From Flavisericum labens (GTDB lineage: Bacteria; Bacteroidota; Bacteroidia; Flavobacteriales; Flavobacteriaceae), in contig NZ_JBJJBQ010000005.1 in the NCBI RefSeq assembly GCF_045446075.1, positions 230,922 to 294,921 on the forward strand: a stretch of 64,000 nt of DNA. Reading direction: 5' to 3'. Numbering within the stretch: position 1 is the stretch's first letter; every line of letters starts with the position of its first letter. Below, piece by piece: positions 17,376 to 26,734 of the stretch. The notes under the pieces were generated by a model. The model had not been told where the DNA came from and searched no databases. It saw only the letters and a program-made list of their open reading frames with translations. The position numbers were made by a program, and so were the translations under genes.

Positions 17376-19781
17376 TTATTGATTTTTATGTTTTAAAAAT
17401 TGTTCGATGGCGGTTTCCATGTCACCACAGGTTTCATAGAGTTCCATAATCTGGGTGCTTTCGCTGCCATCGGTCAGGTAGGCGGCAAAGACCTCTGGCG
17501 GTACTTCCAGCCTGAAGATGTTGCTCTCCTTGCCGATCTTGATGAACATCTCGGTGTGCTTGCGGTCACCGGTCAGGTTGTTGCGGATGGATTTGAGCTG
17601 GTTCAGGTCGTGGGCGGATAGGTTGAGCCGTTTCTTCAGTTCGGCGTAACCCTTTTCGTTGCGCAGGCTGTAGATGACCTGGGTGTTCTCCAATATACTG
17701 GCCGAGGTGGAGCTGTCGGGCAGTTGGTTGATGGACTGCAAAATGATGCCAATGGCGCCGTTCTGCTTGCGGATGGCCTGATAGTAGAACTCCACGCTCT
17801 CCAATACGTTGTCGAACTTCAGTTGCTTGGCGAACTCATCGAAAAGGATGATGCCCCGTTCGGAGCGGTTGCGCCAAATGGTGCGCTGGATGGCCGACTT
17901 GATGAGTTTTAGCATAACGGAAAGGATTTCTTTGTTGTCACGGACCTCGTCCAGTTCGAAGACGATGAGCCGTTTGTCCTCGATCTTATAGGTCTGGTCA
18001 TCGCCCACATTGAACAGGAAGCTGTAGAGCCCGCCGTCCACATACTCCGAAAGGATGTGAAGAAAATCGGTGACGCTGAAATGGTCTTCCTTGATACTGA
18101 GTTCATGTAAGAGCGTATCCTTATGGCCATCGACAAAGCGGTAGAGCGATTCCAGTGAATGTGTCTTACGCACCTTCTTGTAGTAATGGAGCAGCACTTT
18201 TTTGATGGCGACCTCCTGGGCCTTGGTGGGACGGGTTTCGGCCATGAGCTCCAATAGGAACACTCCCAAATCCTCCAAACGTTCGGGTGTCAGGTCGGAC
18301 TCCCGCGCCATAAAAAAGGGGTTGATGCCCAGGTTCTTGCCCTGTTCGTAGCGTAGGATGATGTGCGCATCGGGGTAGAGCTTGGCAAACTTGGAGTAGG
18401 AACCGCCCAGATCGATGATCACCAACCTGACATCCTGTTCAAAATATTGGCGAAGGATATTGTTGGCCAAAAAGGACTTGCCCTCGCCCGTAGGGGCGAA
18501 AATGGCAAAGTTCCGGGCCTTTATACGTTTCTTGTTCTCGTCCCAGACATCCTTAAGCACGGGGATGTTGTGTTGCCGGTCGTTGAATATGATGCCCTCG
18601 GCATCCGACCGGTAATTGGTATTGTTGATGAACAGGCAGAGGGCATGCTTCAGGTCGGTCACATACAGGTCGCTGTTCGAAAAATTGGAGCAGTGGCAGG
18701 GGTGCGAGTTCAGGAAATATTGCTTGCGCTCCTCGCCCTTTGGTGAGTAGGGCAGCATGTCCAGTTCCTTGAACTCCGTTTTGATCTTGGAGGCGACCTG
18801 GCCAAGACGTTCGGCATCACCGCACCAGAACAGTACATTGAGATGCCCGCGGATGATGCGCGATGAATCGTCCCGATTGATCTTATCGACGATGGCCTCA
18901 ATCTTTTTGAGGACGACCTTGTTCTGTGTCCCGAAATTCGAACTTTTATTCAGCTCCTCGATTTTCTTCTCCAATAGCTTGCGCCATTTATGTTTGTCGT
19001 CGAGATAGAGGATATGGTTCACGATATGGTCTTCGTCCAGGTCCAGTCCGAGACCATCGATAAAACCCTGGTGGAACACGAAATCGTCGGAGGTGAAGCG
19101 GTCGTTGGTCTTGCTGCTCTGCACCGTTTCGCCAAAGCACAGCTCACTGTTGATGGCCAGAACGTCAAAATGGTGGTCACCGATATCGATATGGGGCTTT
19201 TTCAGTTGGATGTCCGTATCGAAGCCCTCGTTATAACCGTTGAAATAGTTGCCGGTAAGTGATATGATTTCGTTTTCACCCAATGGAGACAGGGAGACCC
19301 TTCGGCTGTTGTTCACAAAGGAGACGGCATCGTTCACCGCCGATATGAAGGCCTCGGCGTTGTGGTCCATTTGTCGGTATATGCCCTTGTCCAGCTTTCG
19401 GAAGGGGTTGGTGAACTTCGGGGCGTTCAGTGTCCGGTTGTGGGGCATTACAAAGAACAGGTAGCTTTGGTGCCGCAGGTAGCCGCGACCCTTGAAATAA
19501 CCGTGGGTGGCCTTTTGAAGAAAGGTGCTGTTGGGCAACTGCTGTGCCGAATATTGGCATTTTCGGTATACCTCCTGTTTGTGGATGACCGTACCGTTGG
19601 GCAATGATTTAAAGGCTTGGAACCATGCCCCATGGATATCCTCGAAATCCGCTTCCGAAAGGGAATAGATCTCTGGTAGACTGACTCCATAACAGAGTAC
19701 CAGGTTCCCGTTGCTGGCAAAGACGGTGTGTCCTTGGATATCCAATATGGGATGGTATGTGGAAAGGTTGATGTTATTCAT
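17376..19781 (-). CDS. traG: TraG VirB4-type conjugation ATPase
   Basis: An 801-residue ATPase that powers pilus assembly and substrate transfer. It opens with the family signature of Bacteroidota TraG (YHPILDIQGHTVFASNGNL). It has Walker A in APTGEGKSFLANN (about residues 425-437) and Walker B in IILFDEFAKQL (about 640-650). It overlaps traF by 8 bases. This is the conserved core ATPase of the element and a good marker for classifying the ICE. Confidence 0.93.
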   Translation of the reverse strand: MNNINLSTYHPILDIQGHTVFASNGNLVLCYGVSLPEIYSLSEADFEDIHGAWFQAFKSLPNGTVIHKQEVYRKCQYSAQQLPNSTFLQKATHGYFKGRGYLRHQSYLFFVMPHNRTLNAPKFTNPFRKLDKGIYRQMDHNAEAFISAVNDAVSFVNNSRRVSLSPLGENEIISLTGNYFNGYNEGFDTDIQLKKPHIDIGDHHFDVLAINSELCFGETVQSSKTNDRFTSDDFVFHQGFIDGLGLDLDEDHIVNHILYLDDKHKWRKLLEKKIEELNKSSNFGTQNKVVLKKIEAIVDKINRDDSSRIIRGHLNVLFWCGDAERLGQVASKIKTEFKELDMLPYSPKGEERKQYFLNSHPCHCSNFSNSDLYVTDLKHALCLFINNTNYRSDAEGIIFNDRQHNIPVLKDVWDENKKRIKARNFAIFAPTGEGKSFLANNILRQYFEQDVRLVIIDLGGSYSKFAKLYPDAHIILRYEQGKNLGINPFFMARESDLTPERLEDLGVFLLELMAETRPTKAQEVAIKKVLLHYYKKVRKTHSLESLYRFVDGHKDTLLHELSIKEDHFSVTDFLHILSEYVDGGLYSFLFNVGDDQTYKIEDKRLIVFELDEVRDNKEILSVMLKLIKSAIQRTIWRNRSERGIILFDEFAKQLKFDNVLESVEFYYQAIRKQNGAIGIILQSINQLPDSSTSASILENTQVIYSLRNEKGYAELKKRLNLSAHDLNQLKSIRNNLTGDRKHTEMFIKIGKESNIFRLEVPPEVFAAYLTDGSESTQIMELYETCGDMETAIEQFLKHKNQ

Positions 19782-20052
19782 GGTCCAATAGGCTCGTTTT
19801 TTTGTTGCTGATGGTCTTGGGGAACACTTTCTTTAGGTGCAGCAGTCCGGGGTTGTTGGCCATATGCACCAGGGCGACATAGAGCGCCCCGTTGAATGCC
19901 ATTACCGTTAGGATGACCGCCCAGTTGAACGAAAAGATGATAAGCAGCAGGGAGCCGATAATGGATGTCATCATGAGCGCGAACAGGGCTATGGGCAATC
20001 CCATGATCATGGCGCGTTTTCTGATGTTCCTATAGACTTCGTAAGTTTTCAT
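19774..20052 (-). CDS. traF: TraF inner-membrane protein (DUF4133)
   Basis: A 92-residue VirB3-like protein with two adjacent hydrophobic helices (about residues 17-62) after a basic start, matching the DUF4133/TraF family. It overlaps the traG start by 8 bases and follows traE by 34 bp. Confidence 0.88.
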   Translation of the reverse strand: MKTYEVYRNIRKRAMIMGLPIALFALMMTSIIGSLLLIIFSFNWAVILTVMAFNGALYVALVHMANNPGLLHLKKVFPKTISNKKTSLLDHE

Positions 20053-20086
20053 AAGGATTTAGGGTTTTTAAATGTCGCTTGGCGAC

Positions 20087-20374
20087 TTAGACTACTATGC
20101 CTATGAGATAGGTGAATATGCCCACTACAGCTCCGGCAATGAGTACGAAGACGAGTACGCGGGTTATGCCTTTTTTAAGGTCTGCGTTCTCCCCGAAGAA
20201 ATGCCCCGCATTGAACAGGAAACCGATAAGGAAGATGACGCCCAGGATGATGGGAAATATGGAACGGATGGTATCGGACACATCGTTAACGGAATCCTCG
20301 ATGCCCCCGATCTGGGCAAAAAGGGACGTGGACAACAGTGAAAGCAGACTGGCCAAATAGAATGTTTTTTTCAT
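20087..20374 (-). CDS. traE: TraE VirB2-like pilin (DUF4134)
   Basis: A 95-residue protein with a signal peptide ending near LFAQ and two hydrophobic helices (about 38-55 and 70-92), as in VirB2-type pilins and the DUF4134/TraE family. It is the first gene of the leftward tra operon, which runs through traN. The promoter should lie in the 185-bp space shared with the divergent amidase gene. Confidence 0.88.
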   Translation of the reverse strand: MKKTFYLASLLSLLSTSLFAQIGGIEDSVNDVSDTIRSIFPIILGVIFLIGFLFNAGHFFGENADLKKGITRVLVFVLIAGAVVGIFTYLIGIVV

Positions 20375-20558
20375 GATGGATGGGTTTAGGTTTTCGGTTC
20401 ATTTTTGTTATCCGAAAATTAATGTATTTTTAAATATAAATAACTGAAAATCAAATAATTGAATAAAAAATATTATTTGGTTTTGTTTGGTCTGCGTTGG
20501 TGTCAATTGACACTAAACTCTATGGGGTTTTGGAGCCAAACTGGTCAAAATCCAAAAA
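20375..20558. promoter_or_regulatory. Divergent tra/amidase control region
   Basis: The region is very AT-rich and separates the leftward tra operon from the rightward amidase gene. It contains a perfect 14-bp palindrome, GTGTCAATTGACAC (20500-20513), a candidate regulator site. No regulator gene is immediately adjacent. Confidence 0.5.
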
Positions 20559-21248
20559 ATGAAGATGAAAAAAGTGCCCAAAAACGTCAGATTTCGAATT
20601 TACACTGTTCAGATTGTAATGGTTTTGCTCCTCAAAAGTGGACTCCTTTTTGGACAGGATTTGGGTGTAAAAAAGGTAATTGTGATCGATCCCGGACATG
20701 GCGGAAAGGATTCCGGGGCCGTGGGGGTGAACCGGATAAAGGAAAAGGATGTGGTCTTGGATGTGGCCAAGGCCATTCTGGAACTCAACGAAAGGTTAAA
20801 ATCTCCTTTTGATATCTATCTGACCAGATATGGCGATACGCTCGTTTCCCTTTCCGATAGGGCTAAATTGGCAAAGAGCCTGAAAGCAGATATGTTCGTA
20901 TCGTTGCACTGTAACCATTCCGATTACCCCAATGCTAGGGGCGTTGAAGTGTATGCTTCCAATCAAAATTCTGAATTCTCGGATGATACCATTTGGTTGG
21001 CTTTTCAGTTGCAATCCGAGCTTAATAAAAATCTTGGTTTTACGAGCAGGGGCGTGAAGTTTGCCAATTTTCAAGTGCTTAGGGAAACGGTAGATTATAT
21101 GCCGTCAGTTCTGGTGGAATTGGGTTTTTTGAGTAATGGAGATGAAAGTGGATATTTCCTGAAACCTGAATCGATAAGGGTTTTTGCAATGGTACTTTGG
21201 GAAAGTTTAATTAAAAATTTGGAAAGTTATGAGGGAATTGGGGATTGA
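20559..21248 (+). CDS. N-acetylmuramoyl-L-alanine amidase (Amidase_3)
   Basis: A 229-residue exported cell-wall hydrolase. A signal-like hydrophobic segment ends near LLFGQD. The zinc amidase_3 core follows: first ligand in VIDPGHGGKDSG, a Glu in the region IKEKDVVLDVA, His in VSLHCNHSD and the catalytic Glu in VLVELGFLSN. It would cut peptide stems from glycan, probably opening peptidoglycan for the conjugation machinery. A second start at 20565 is also possible. It is divergent from traE. Confidence 0.88.
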   Translation: MKMKKVPKNVRFRIYTVQIVMVLLLKSGLLFGQDLGVKKVIVIDPGHGGKDSGAVGVNRIKEKDVVLDVAKAILELNERLKSPFDIYLTRYGDTLVSLSDRAKLAKSLKADMFVSLHCNHSDYPNARGVEVYASNQNSEFSDDTIWLAFQLQSELNKNLGFTSRGVKFANFQVLRETVDYMPSVLVELGFLSNGDESGYFLKPESIRVFAMVLWESLIKNLESYEGIGD

Positions 21249-21350
21249 GATAGTGAGGTGTTTAAAGGTAATTGTCATTCAAATGCTTATTGAAATCACT
21301 TCGATAATAAAAAAGAAGTGAAGAATTAATTATTTTTTAATCAATAGAAT

Positions 21351-21913
21351 TCCCCGAGGCTCGCCTCGGGTGTAGTAAAGGAAAAGTTTTAAAAACGGAT
21401 GGTTTTTCATAACGCTTTGAAAAAGCGTATATTTTCGGTGTGAAAGATGAACATATTTATAAGAGTCATAACAAGACGTTATTGCTTTATCATTTGGTGT
21501 TTCCTTTGAAGTACAGGAAGGCTATACTAACCGAAGAGACAGGAAGTACTTTGGTTGATATTTGTAATGAAATATCGAAACGATATGAGCTTGAGTTTGT
21601 TGAAATAGGATATGAGCCAGACCACGTTCATTTTCTTGTGCAAAGTGTTCGAAACGTTTCAGTGAGCCAAATGGTTAGAACCGTAAAAAGTATAGTTGCG
21701 AGGGAAATGTTTCGACTGCACCTTGAGATAGAACAGATGTTATGGGGAGGTAATTTTTGGTCAAGTGGGTTCTATGCCAACACAGTTGGTCTTTACGCAA
21801 GTAAGGAAGTGATTAAAAAATATGTTGAAGATCAGGGGAAAGTAAAAGAATACAAGGAAATTTACTCTGGGCAACTCAAACTATTCTAATACCTCGTGGG
21901 CTTGCCCCGAGGT
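21351..21913 (+). mobile_element. IS200/IS605-family insertion sequence
   Basis: A single Y1 transposase gene is flanked by two hairpins instead of terminal inverted repeats. The left one is CCCGAGGC-TC-GCCTCGGG (21353-21370). The right one is ACCTCG-TGGGC-TT-GCCC-CGAGGT (21891-21913, with one bulge). A further hairpin ACGCTTT-GAA-AAAGCGT (21412-21428) sits just before the gene. This organization is that of IS200-type elements. Exact ends are uncertain by a few tens of bases. Confidence 0.8.
21440..21889 (+). CDS. tnpA: IS200-like TnpA Y1 transposase
   Basis: A 149-residue HUH single-strand transposase. The metal-binding pair is H62 and H64 in EPDHVHFLVQS. The likely nucleophile is Tyr128 in VIKKYVEDQGK. 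The N-terminal LLYHLVFPLKYRKAIL is typical of the group. Length is normal, so it is probably functional. It has no TnpB accessory gene. It lies at the left edge of the AT-rich defence cargo. Confidence 0.92.
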   Translation: MKDEHIYKSHNKTLLLYHLVFPLKYRKAILTEETGSTLVDICNEISKRYELEFVEIGYEPDHVHFLVQSVRNVSVSQMVRTVKSIVAREMFRLHLEIEQMLWGGNFWSSGFYANTVGLYASKEVIKKYVEDQGKVKEYKEIYSGQLKLF

Positions 21914-21928
21914 AGTTTATTTTTGAAT

Positions 21929-21959
21929 TTGACATTTCTTGACATGAATAAAATTGACA
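21929..21959 (+). promoter_or_regulatory. Three TTGACA direct repeats before the XRE gene
   Basis: TTGACA occurs at 21929-21934, 21939-21944 and 21954-21959, the last ending one base before the ATG at 21961. Spacings of 10 and 15 bp suggest an iterated binding site, perhaps for the XRE protein itself. One copy could also serve as a -33 type element. Confidence 0.4.
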
Positions 21960-21960
21960 A

Positions 21961-22263
21961 ATGGAAAGGCTTTCTGAATTACTGAAATCAAAAAGAGAAA
22001 AGAAAAGGCTGCTTTTAAGAGAGGTAGCATCAAGAATAGAAGTAGATACCGCTCTAATAAGTAAGATTGAAAATAACGATAGAATGCCAACGCAAGAACA
22101 ATTAATGAAGTTGTCCCTAACGTTGGAAATCGATTTTGATAGACTATTGATTTTATGGTATGCAGAAAAAATATTTGAAGAAATAAAAGACGAAGCTTTA
22201 GCTCCAAAGATATTAAAAATGGTGTTGAGAAAAATCAAAATCAGAAAAACTAAATGGATATAG
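21961..22263 (+). CDS. XRE-family regulator of the Avs-like gene
   Basis: A 100-residue protein with a clear XRE helix-turn-helix (residues 6-62: LREVASRIEVDTALISKIEN and following helix) and a basic C-terminal tail. It overlaps the next gene by 10 bases, so the two are coupled. Small XRE proteins are frequent upstream of toxic or defence genes, which they keep quiet; that role is inferred here. Confidence 0.82.
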   Translation: MERLSELLKSKREKKRLLLREVASRIEVDTALISKIENNDRMPTQEQLMKLSLTLEIDFDRLLILWYAEKIFEEIKDEALAPKILKMVLRKIKIRKTKWI

Positions 22264-25200
22264 AATACTTAAACAAAACACCAAGTAATAGCTGTTATAA
22301 GCCTCCTATTGACGGTAATCAATTGATTTTACCTTTAGCAGATATGTCCTGGGAGGATTTTGAAAGACTTTGTTTAAGAATGGTTGAATATGTTGAGGGA
22401 TTTGAAAGGGCAAATTGTGAAATTTTTGGAAGACCTGGACAAAAACAAGATGGAATTGATATTTACGCAAAAAAAGGAGTCGATAGTTATTTTACTTTTC
22501 AATGTAAACGTTATAAGTCTATTTCCGTTGCAGATTTAGAAAAAATCTTTTTAGAGTTTGAAAAAGGAACCTGGTTTCCAAAAACAAGAAAATTCGTTCT
22601 CTGTACTTCAGCTAATTTTTCTGATGTAAAGTTGCAGAAAAGATTTGAAGAAATAAGGAATGAATCTCATAAGAAGAATTTAGAGGTAGATAAATGGGAT
22701 TTTACTTCCATCAATAGAATTTTAAAAACTCACCCTCAAATAGTTTATGATTTCTTCGGTTCTGAATGGTGCAAAAAATTTTGTGGAGAAGAGGTTTATA
22801 ACAATTCAGTTGTAAGTCTGGATATTGTTAATATGGATGGGGCTTTGAAGAAAGCTTCTCTTTTCATGTCCCAGGTGAAAAACTACTTTGAAAAACAGCC
22901 AGAAACTCATATTGTTAGGAAGGAAACAAACCAAATTATCAGTTGGATAAAATCCGACCTGATTAGGCCCAAAAAAAACATTCTAGTTCTAGAGGGAGAA
23001 AAGGGAATGGGCAAATCCGTAATCCTGAAAGATGTATACGAACAATTGATCAATGAAAACATCTTGGTTCTTGGCATTAAAGCGGATAAATATTACGCTA
23101 CCAACCCAAGAGAACTTGAAAACAAAATATTTGTAAAAGAAGATATTGCCTTCTCTAAAATAATTAGGGCTTTAAATACTCAGAAGCGACAGCTAGTTGT
23201 GATTATAGACCAATTAGATGCGCTTTCCCAAACACTTTCTTCAAACAGGGAGTATATTCAAACTTATAATAGGATAATTAACGAGTTACTTGACGAAAGA
23301 AATATTAGAGTAATTATTTCTTCAAGGAGTTATGACCTAAAGTATGATGCAGAATTGAGTGTCTATAGGTCCAATGAATTTCATAATATAAAAGCTACTT
23401 TATTAAGTGAAAATGAAGTTGTTCAAACCTTACAGAGATTTAACGTTAGTTGTTCCGAGAAAAAAGTATTAGAACTTCTTAAAACGCCGCATCATTTAGA
23501 GATATTCACTAAACTTCCCAATAAGGGTAAAATTAATCTTAATACAATATCTTCTTTAAAGGATTTGTATGATGCTTTATGGGACGAGCTAATTATTAAA
23601 CAACGAAATTCAAAGCTTTTACAGTTATTATATAAAATTGCTGTAAAAATGTATGAAAATCAGCAGATAACGATAAGGAATCAATTTGCAAACGAATTTG
23701 ATGCAGAAATCATGTATCTATTGAGTAATCAATTAATTATTCTTGAAAATTCAAGCCTTCAATTTTTCCATCAAACCTTTTATGATTATTGTTTTGCAAG
23801 ACAATTTGTAGAACAAGAAACTGACATCTACCAATATCTTAAAGAGAACGAACAAAACTTAGAGGTCAGGTCTATAATAAAAATGGTTCTTGAGTATTTG
23901 CGCGAATATGACCATAAAAAATATATAACAAACACGACATCAATACTCAAATCTTCAAAATATCGATTTCATATAAAAGCTTTAGTCATTAGTAACTTGG
24001 GAATATTAGGAGACCCATCAACTGAAGAAAAAAGACTGGTAGACCGGCACATTTTGAAAAATCCTCTTTATGAAGACATATTTATACATTCTGTGTTTTC
24101 AAAAGAATGGAGCGGGTATCTCTTGGAAAATAAAGTTCTTAATGAATTTCTTTTCCCCCAAAGGGAATTGTCAAATAAAGCATATGAGGTTTATAAAAGG
24201 CAATCTATATTTCAATTAGATTTTTTAGAGAAGTACAATTATAAAAACATAGTTGAATACAGAAAAAATGCAGCTTGGATTTTTTTTAGAAACAATATTA
24301 ATCATGCTCCATTACTGATTATAAAATTTTTAGATAAACTTCCTGACTTTTCAGAGAAGGACTACTTTATAGAAAGAATATTGATGAATCTTGACAATTG
24401 GCAAGAAATATCTCTTCTGCCTTTTTTTGAAAAGTATATCCCTTTTAATGAGGAGTCTAGAGGGAGAGATAATTTTTGGTTTTATCAAATACTCACAAAA
24501 ATATTCGAGTATCATCAAGAGTATGTTTTCGGGGTACTAGCCCCTATGTTTAATAATGTATTTTATGGTGGTGAATCTTGGCATCACAATGAGTTGTCAC
24601 ATGACCAAGAAGAGTTGTTGAAAAAGCTATATGAACAAAGCCCTGAAAGGAGTTTTGAATTTGTTTTTAAAGTATTTGAGAAAATAATTGAGGACAACAA
24701 GGACTTTACCAATTTTGAGAATATAGATTGTCCGCTATACAATTGTACAAAGTTCATTGATGGACTAAGCTCATCAAAAGATGCGCATGTCATAATGGAA
24801 GAATTTCTGGTCAAGCATATAAGATCAAGATTGGAAGAAAGAGACTATATTATAGATTTCTTCAAAAAACATAAGAACTCAAATTCAGTATTTATTCTTA
24901 GAATATTGGTGCTAACATTAAATAATGATAAACATTTATTCTTGAATGAGACATCAGAACTAATATCAATCATATATAATAAAAAGGGCTTAAATGGTTA
25001 TGATGATAAGTTTCAATTATACCTGAGACAACTTATTGCTAATTCTTTCCCCCATTTTTCTAAGAAATGTAAAAACCATATAGCTGAAATTTTATTGACA
25101 ATAAAAAGTCCATACGATTCTGGATTTAATAAATATCAAGACGAGGATGGAAATCAAAAGGTTTATTTCTCCGGCTTTGGCAAAAAACAGTACTATTTCA

Positions 25201-26723
25201 TAAAACAACTTCCAATAAATGAAATTGAACAAATCACTAAGCTAAAAAAAGTCTTTCAAGAATTTTATCGGAGATTTGGAGATGTTGACAGCAACAAAGC
25301 GCATCATATATCATCTTCCTCAGGAGTATATACCGTTGGACCTCCATTGTCTCAAAAAGCATATTCGAAAATGGACTTGCAAAATTGGAAAAACAGTATG
25401 GTAAAGTTCAATGACAACTATCATGAAGGACATGGGCCAAAAGGAGGAAAACATGAACATTCTAGAGCTTTTGAAGAAACCGTTAAAAATGAACCTGACA
25501 AGTATTATGATTTTATCAACGGTTTATTCCATGATGAAAAGGTTTCAATTGATTATGTTTCCAAAGGAATTGATGGTTTAATAGCTTCCAAATATTCACC
25601 TGATAAGGTAAAAGAACTATACAAAAGGTTTATTCGATTAGAATTAGATAGGGATAATACACTTTACGCGATATGGCAATCCAGATACTTTATAGAACAT
25701 AAACTGGTTGATAAGGATATTATTTCTTTTTTAAGTGAAAGTGCAAAAAATCACCCTAACCCTGAGAACCCGATGAATGCAAATGACCCATCATTTGATA
25801 GTTTAAATACAGTTAGAGGAGCGGCCATTCATAAAATTATGCAGTGCTATGAGCAAGGAGAGTTTGCGGAAATGATATTCGAAACTGCCGAAAAAGGAAC
25901 ATTGGACCCTCAAATTTCTGTAAGGGTAGCTGTGATGCAAGAACTTGCCTATTTAAATTATCTGGATTTAAATAGAAGTTTCAAAATTTTCATGGAATTG
26001 ATTAGAGATGCCGACATCGAGTTATTGAAAAACTCTTTTAGGACATCCCAATATTTTAATCATAAATTTCATTTTGAAATGTATCCATATTTTAACAAAA
26101 TCATGGAACATAAAGAGCTTCATAATGAAGGAAATGTTATTGTTTTGAGTTGGTTAATTGAAGAAATAAATGATAAAAATTTATATACAAAATTTGTTAA
26201 GTTAAGTGATGAGGCAAAGCTTTGTGCATTAAAAATTGCAGAGGCCAACCTATTTGACAAAAATGGAAAACCAGATAAAAAATCATTCCAAATATTGATT
26301 AGTTTTCTAGATGAAAAAGGCGAAGATTTTGCATCCGCTTATTCCGGAATTGTTTTAAGAAAATTCAAATATTATAATTTCAAGGATGTCTATCCATTTT
26401 TGTTAAAATATTCAAGAAGCAAGTTATGCATGGCTCAACCTAGATACTTCTTTCAATTACTCTTAAGTTGTGTAAAAGACTATCCAATAGAATGCTTAAC
26501 ATTAGTTGAAAAACTAAAGTTTGACAGAATTCCAAATGTACAACTCAATGGGCACTATGATAAAGAACCTGTACAGTTAATTTTAGCTATCTACACCAAG
26601 TTAAATATGAATTTGAGTAAGAATAGAAAATATGTCAAAAAATCATTGGATATTTTTGATTCTATGCTCAAGCACAATCATTTAAGAATCTCAGTGAATC
26701 AAGCAATTCAATTAAGTACATAA
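22254..26723 (+). CDS. Avs-like antiviral STAND NTPase with Mrr-type nuclease domain
   Basis: A 1,489-residue protein. Residues 25-170 resemble an Mrr/PD-(D/E)XK nuclease: the catalytic pattern is GRPGQKQDGIDI (D66, D69) followed by FTFQCKRYK (Q83, K85). Residues 215-370 form a P-loop NTPase with Walker A GEKGMGKS (248-255), Walker B VVIIDQLDAL (315-324) and a sensor-like VIISSRSYDLK. The remaining roughly 1,000 residues are helical and repeat-like, as in sensor regions of STAND proteins. This layout (nuclease, NTPase, long sensor) is that of Avs phage sensors, closest in plan to Avs4. The gene is AT-rich compared with the ICE backbone, so it was probably acquired as cargo. Confidence 0.82.
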   Translation: MDIEYLNKTPSNSCYKPPIDGNQLILPLADMSWEDFERLCLRMVEYVEGFERANCEIFGRPGQKQDGIDIYAKKGVDSYFTFQCKRYKSISVADLEKIFLEFEKGTWFPKTRKFVLCTSANFSDVKLQKRFEEIRNESHKKNLEVDKWDFTSINRILKTHPQIVYDFFGSEWCKKFCGEEVYNNSVVSLDIVNMDGALKKASLFMSQVKNYFEKQPETHIVRKETNQIISWIKSDLIRPKKNILVLEGEKGMGKSVILKDVYEQLINENILVLGIKADKYYATNPRELENKIFVKEDIAFSKIIRALNTQKRQLVVIIDQLDALSQTLSSNREYIQTYNRIINELLDERNIRVIISSRSYDLKYDAELSVYRSNEFHNIKATLLSENEVVQTLQRFNVSCSEKKVLELLKTPHHLEIFTKLPNKGKINLNTISSLKDLYDALWDELIIKQRNSKLLQLLYKIAVKMYENQQITIRNQFANEFDAEIMYLLSNQLIILENSSLQFFHQTFYDYCFARQFVEQETDIYQYLKENEQNLEVRSIIKMVLEYLREYDHKKYITNTTSILKSSKYRFHIKALVISNLGILGDPSTEEKRLVDRHILKNPLYEDIFIHSVFSKEWSGYLLENKVLNEFLFPQRELSNKAYEVYKRQSIFQLDFLEKYNYKNIVEYRKNAAWIFFRNNINHAPLLIIKFLDKLPDFSEKDYFIERILMNLDNWQEISLLPFFEKYIPFNEESRGRDNFWFYQILTKIFEYHQEYVFGVLAPMFNNVFYGGESWHHNELSHDQEELLKKLYEQSPERSFEFVFKVFEKIIEDNKDFTNFENIDCPLYNCTKFIDGLSSSKDAHVIMEEFLVKHIRSRLEERDYIIDFFKKHKNSNSVFILRILVLTLNNDKHLFLNETSELISIIYNKKGLNGYDDKFQLYLRQLIANSFPHFSKKCKNHIAEILLTIKSPYDSGFNKYQDEDGNQKVYFSGFGKKQYYFIKQLPINEIEQITKLKKVFQEFYRRFGDVDSNKAHHISSSSGVYTVGPPLSQKAYSKMDLQNWKNSMVKFNDNYHEGHGPKGGKHEHSRAFEETVKNEPDKYYDFINGLFHDEKVSIDYVSKGIDGLIASKYSPDKVKELYKRFIRLELDRDNTLYAIWQSRYFIEHKLVDKDIISFLSESAKNHPNPENPMNANDPSFDSLNTVRGAAIHKIMQCYEQGEFAEMIFETAEKGTLDPQISVRVAVMQELAYLNYLDLNRSFKIFMELIRDADIELLKNSFRTSQYFNHKFHFEMYPYFNKIMEHKELHNEGNVIVLSWLIEEINDKNLYTKFVKLSDEAKLCALKIAEANLFDKNGKPDKKSFQILISFLDEKGEDFASAYSGIVLRKFKYYNFKDVYPFLLKYSRSKLCMAQPRYFFQLLLSCVKDYPIECLTLVEKLKFDRIPNVQLNGHYDKEPVQLILAIYTKLNMNLSKNRKYVKKSLDIFDSMLKHNHLRISVNQAIQLST

Positions 26724-26734
26724 GCCAATTTAAA

